DNA from: Flavobacteriales bacterium
Lineage (GTDB): Bacteria > Bacteroidota > Bacteroidia > Flavobacteriales > Weeksellaceae
Direction: 5' to 3'
Assembly (NCBI GenBank): GCA_020635515.1
Contig: JACJZS010000002.1
Coordinates: 1,474,001 to 1,538,000, forward strand
Length of the DNA stretch: 64,000 bases
Part shown: in pieces, positions 61,299 to 64,000 of the stretch
How the letters are laid out: each line of letters starts with the position of its first letter
Position numbering within the stretch: the stretch's first letter is position 1
Notes under the pieces: model-generated
Database searches by the model: none
What the model was told of the DNA's origin: nothing
The model's input: only the letters and a program-made list of their open reading frames with translations
Program-made: the position numbers and the translations under genes

Positions 61299-64000
61299 AT
61301 GAAACGATTTGTTCTTCTGATATTAATTTTATTTTCTTCTAGTATAGTTTATGCTCAGAAAAAAAATAGACTAGATGCTTCTTCTAGAAAGCGTATAGAA
61401 AATGCACGAATAATCCAACAGAATACCATAGAACGAATGGCTAGAAAAGGGTATGCAAGAATTATTCAAACAGAAGACGGAGAGTATAGTGAACTGGTAG
61501 GAGAAGGTTCAGAGGGACAACCAAGGTATTATGTTACCTCTAATGTAGGTACAGGAAAGACCATCGGAGCAGATAAATTAAATGGGAATGTTGGGACTAC
61601 CAATAATCTATCTATATCAAAATATGGAGGTTCTGCTCTTACAGGGCAGGGAATTACCATAGGAATGTGGGATTCAGGGAGTCCACGTCTTACCCATACC
61701 TTATTAGCAGGTCAAGTTGAGTTGGCAGAAGGACAATCGCCTTTAATCCTTCGTCATCCTACACATATAACAGGAACTATGGTAGGAACTACTTCATGTA
61801 GTAATCCAACAACTTTTTTGAATTGTAGGAATGCTCAAAAGGCGAGAGGAATAGCTTATAATTCTACAGTTTCTGCCTTTGATTGGAGAACAGACGTTTT
61901 AGAGATGCAAGCTCAAGCTTCCATAAATGGAGAAGAAGGACTACTTATAGCAAATAATAGTTATGGATATAACCCAGTATATTTAAAAGAATTCGAGTTT
62001 GGTAAGTATGGTAAGATGGCGAGTGATTGGGATGCAATTATGTGTGGTGCTCCATATTTTCAGATTGTAAAATCAGCAGGGAATATCAGAGATGATAATT
62101 CAGGTATTGTCCCTCAAGCACAAAAAGATGGGGGATATGATTTATTAGAAGGGGCAGGAGTTGCAAAAAATGTGCTCGTAGTAGGAGCTATAAATGCCAA
62201 AACAGAGTTAGATAAAATTACTTTAAATACAAAGATACAGAGTGAAAATACACAAGAAGTTACGTATATTAATCGTTATGAGTTTATAAGTGAAGACAAA
62301 TGTCCAACAGAAGAGGAATTTCAAATAGCTTGGGAAAAAATATATGGAGTTGAGAATACACCAACTTTTAGTAAAGAAGGAAGTTCTATTATTTTTGATG
62401 AAATTGAGTATACCATAAAAGGAGATAGTAATGGTTTTTTAGGCTTTGCAAGCATATTAAAAAAAATAGAAACTACTGCGGTAGATATTGAACCAAAAGC
62501 TTTTTATGGAAATTCTTTGTTAGAGAGCCTGATTTTTACTCATTTAACAAACATAAAACCATCGAGTGGAGATACAGAAGAAGAGTATGAATATGAACCT
62601 GCATTCGATGAGAACTCCCGCCTAAAAGAATTAAAAATAAAAGCAGAAAGTCAAGTTTCAATTCCTGATAGCTGGTTATTAGAGTTGAAAAATATAAAGT
62701 TATTGGATTTTAGTAGAGTTGTAGAGTTAGGTTCAGATATTTTCCCATTGGACAATTCATTTACATTGCTGTTACCAAATGCCTTTATAGAAGGAAATAA
62801 TCTTTCTAATATAGACTTATCTGAAAATAGAGTCACTGTTCTTCCTTCAGATAGTAAGGAGAATTATTGGAATTATTCATTTTATAATGAATCTTCTCTA
62901 ACTACAGACTTTAGCAGTTGGGGAGGAACAGATGATGGAAGAATAAAACCGGAATTAGTAGCTCAAGGAGTAGATGTGTTTTCATCTATAGAATCCACAG
63001 ACGATTCTTATGCTTTATACAACGGAACATCTTCTGCAGCAGCAAGTGTTTCTGCGGGGATTGCATTATTACAGGAATACTATGAAAAGTTTTCAGGTAA
63101 TTATATGCGTTCATCTACCGTTCGTGCCTTATTGGTGCATAGTGTTGATGAAATAGGGAAAAAAGGCCCTGATTATCGTCATGGATATGGAATTGTTAAC
63201 GTAGAAAAAGCAGCAGACATCATTTATGATTCTAAACGTTCATCTATGATTTTAGAGTCAAGTGTTCCTTTTCAAGATTCCGTACAGATAATGGTTGCCC
63301 TTAAAGGAGAAAAGATTATTAATGAGGAAAAAATCAGAGAAGATTTTATTGCAACTTTAGCATGGACAGATCCTGCTAAAATAATTGAAAGTGGTAAAGA
63401 TTATGATAATTTAGATACTGATGATTCTCTTAAAACATTAGTTAATGATTTAGATATTCGTGTAGAACGATTAGATAAAAATGGAGAATCTATATCTACA
63501 TATTATCCTTGGAAATTACAAGGGATTCAAAGTAGAGAAGATACAGAATTACTGGCTACTCGAGAAGGAAAAAATACGGTAGATAATTTAGAAAAGGTAG
63601 AAATAGAAAACTATAAAATTCCTAACTATGGAGGGATGTACCGTATAATTATTACCAATAAAAATAATCAGTTAGAAAATAATTGCTATGAAGGTGGACA
63701 ACCTTTTTCTTTAGTTCTTTCAGGGATTTCATATTGTGAGTCTGATATTATTTTAGTACAACCAGAAGATAACATAGATATTAGTAATGTGGTGGTAAAG
63801 GCAGGAACAATTACCGCTTCTAACATAATAAGTTCAAATGTTGAAGGCGTAGAGTATTTGGCTGATAAATGGATTGCTTTGCAAACACAAGGCGATTTAA
63901 ATGATAATTTAGGGTTTTATGCTGGAGATGGAACTGATTTTCTAGCAGAAATTGTTCCTTGTGGAGATGAGATAGAAAATAGAGATAACTCTCAATTCAT
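61299..64000 (+). CDS. S8 family serine peptidase (subtilase), 3' end outside the window
   Basis: The frame is open from 61299 to the last base; about 900 codons are present and no stop is reached. The ATG at 61299 starts a good signal peptide (LLILILFSSSIVYAQ); an ATG 21 bases earlier is in frame but less likely. The catalytic triad is complete: Asp125 in GMWDSG, His153 in HPTHITGT (family usually HGTH), and Ser578 in NGTSSAAA. The oxyanion Asn is in NNSYGY near 220. About 240 residues separate NVLVVGAIN from FSSWGGTDDGRIKPEL, against the 30-40 I would expect. The insertion has a leucine-rich-repeat look (WLLELKNIKLLDFSR, NLSNIDLSENRV). Fourth gene of the cluster, 28 bases after the previous stop. 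Whether it ends in a T9SS tail is unknown. Confidence 0.9.
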   Translation, partial: MKRFVLLILILFSSSIVYAQKKNRLDASSRKRIENARIIQQNTIERMARKGYARIIQTEDGEYSELVGEGSEGQPRYYVTSNVGTGKTIGADKLNGNVGTTNNLSISKYGGSALTGQGITIGMWDSGSPRLTHTLLAGQVELAEGQSPLILRHPTHITGTMVGTTSCSNPTTFLNCRNAQKARGIAYNSTVSAFDWRTDVLEMQAQASINGEEGLLIANNSYGYNPVYLKEFEFGKYGKMASDWDAIMCGAPYFQIVKSAGNIRDDNSGIVPQAQKDGGYDLLEGAGVAKNVLVVGAINAKTELDKITLNTKIQSENTQEVTYINRYEFISEDKCPTEEEFQIAWEKIYGVENTPTFSKEGSSIIFDEIEYTIKGDSNGFLGFASILKKIETTAVDIEPKAFYGNSLLESLIFTHLTNIKPSSGDTEEEYEYEPAFDENSRLKELKIKAESQVSIPDSWLLELKNIKLLDFSRVVELGSDIFPLDNSFTLLLPNAFIEGNNLSNIDLSENRVTVLPSDSKENYWNYSFYNESSLTTDFSSWGGTDDGRIKPELVAQGVDVFSSIESTDDSYALYNGTSSAAASVSAGIALLQEYYEKFSGNYMRSSTVRALLVHSVDEIGKKGPDYRHGYGIVNVEKAADIIYDSKRSSMILESSVPFQDSVQIMVALKGEKIINEEKIREDFIATLAWTDPAKIIESGKDYDNLDTDDSLKTLVNDLDIRVERLDKNGESISTYYPWKLQGIQSREDTELLATREGKNTVDNLEKVEIENYKIPNYGGMYRIIITNKNNQLENNCYEGGQPFSLVLSGISYCESDIILVQPEDNIDISNVVVKAGTITASNIISSNVEGVEYLADKWIALQTQGDLNDNLGFYAGDGTDFLAEIVPCGDEIENRDNSQF

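Overview
The window comes from an AT-rich genome of the class Flavobacteriia (Bacteroidota), probably Flavobacteriaceae or a close family. Four things point there. There are two kinds of type IX secretion (T9SS) C-terminal signals: a type A tail on the gene ending at 24915 and a gliding-motility/CHU_C-like type B tail on the gene ending at 42608. Many starts are preceded by the Bacteroidota promoter pattern (TTTG, 19-21 nt, TAnnTTTG). The DUF3109, DUF3822, DUF2851 and DUF4442 families are present. The arginine decarboxylase, bifunctional ThrA and tmRNA are also of Bacteroidota type. There is one structured RNA gene (tmRNA, ssrA) and no rRNA, tRNA, insertion sequence or CRISPR array that I can see.

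Layout. 1-6.2 kb: 3' end of a Crp/Fnr regulator, then, all leftward, a nucleoside phosphorylase, a SUI1-family factor, a cation/proton antiporter and mfd. 6.26-6.66 kb: tmRNA on the minus strand. 6.8-14.8 kb, rightward: an MsbA-like ABC exporter, DUF3109, an ExbB-ExbD-TonB energy-transduction set, a lipoprotein, folC and arginine decarboxylase. 14.9-17.3 kb: thrA leftward. 17.5-21.1 kb: an Omp85-like outer-membrane protein, a membrane-anchored hypothetical, DUF3822 and rsmD. 21.1-32.8 kb, leftward: hisIE-hisF, terC, a lone atpG, a rhodanese, a T9SS leucine-rich-repeat protein between two direct repeats, hpt-adk-obgE, a coiled-coil TPR protein, cmk and coaX. 32.9-42.6 kb: guaA, then a 2661-residue modular secreted protein. 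42.7-45.1 kb, leftward: universal stress protein, DUF4442, PspC and DUF2851. 45.3-52.7 kb: a GH53 galactanase lipoprotein, guaB, sucA-sucB and a LEA-like lipoprotein. 53.0-64.0 kb: four consecutive genes for secreted proteins, the last running off the window.

Most of the window is housekeeping: purine nucleotide synthesis and salvage (guaA, guaB, hpt, adk, nucleoside phosphorylase), the 2-oxoglutarate dehydrogenase core, amino-acid synthesis, repair and ribosome functions. The accessory part is the cell-surface material: the LRR T9SS protein, the giant type B T9SS protein, and the 53-64 kb cluster. That cluster encodes a thrombospondin-3 calcium-binding protein of unknown fold, a YadA-head-like beta-roll protein, a 1465-residue protein built from nested 45-residue modules with a coiled-coil end, and a subtilase with a large insertion in its catalytic domain. 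It looks like one operon behind a single strong promoter. A GTGTA/TACAC inverted repeat overlaps that promoter, and a related one sits at the same place upstream of the giant T9SS gene, which suggests shared control. I regard this cluster as the best candidate for an undescribed system. Its function cannot be read from sequence alone.

Two features suggest past rearrangement: atpG stands alone with its own promoter, away from any other ATP synthase gene, and hisF-hisIE stand apart from the other his genes.
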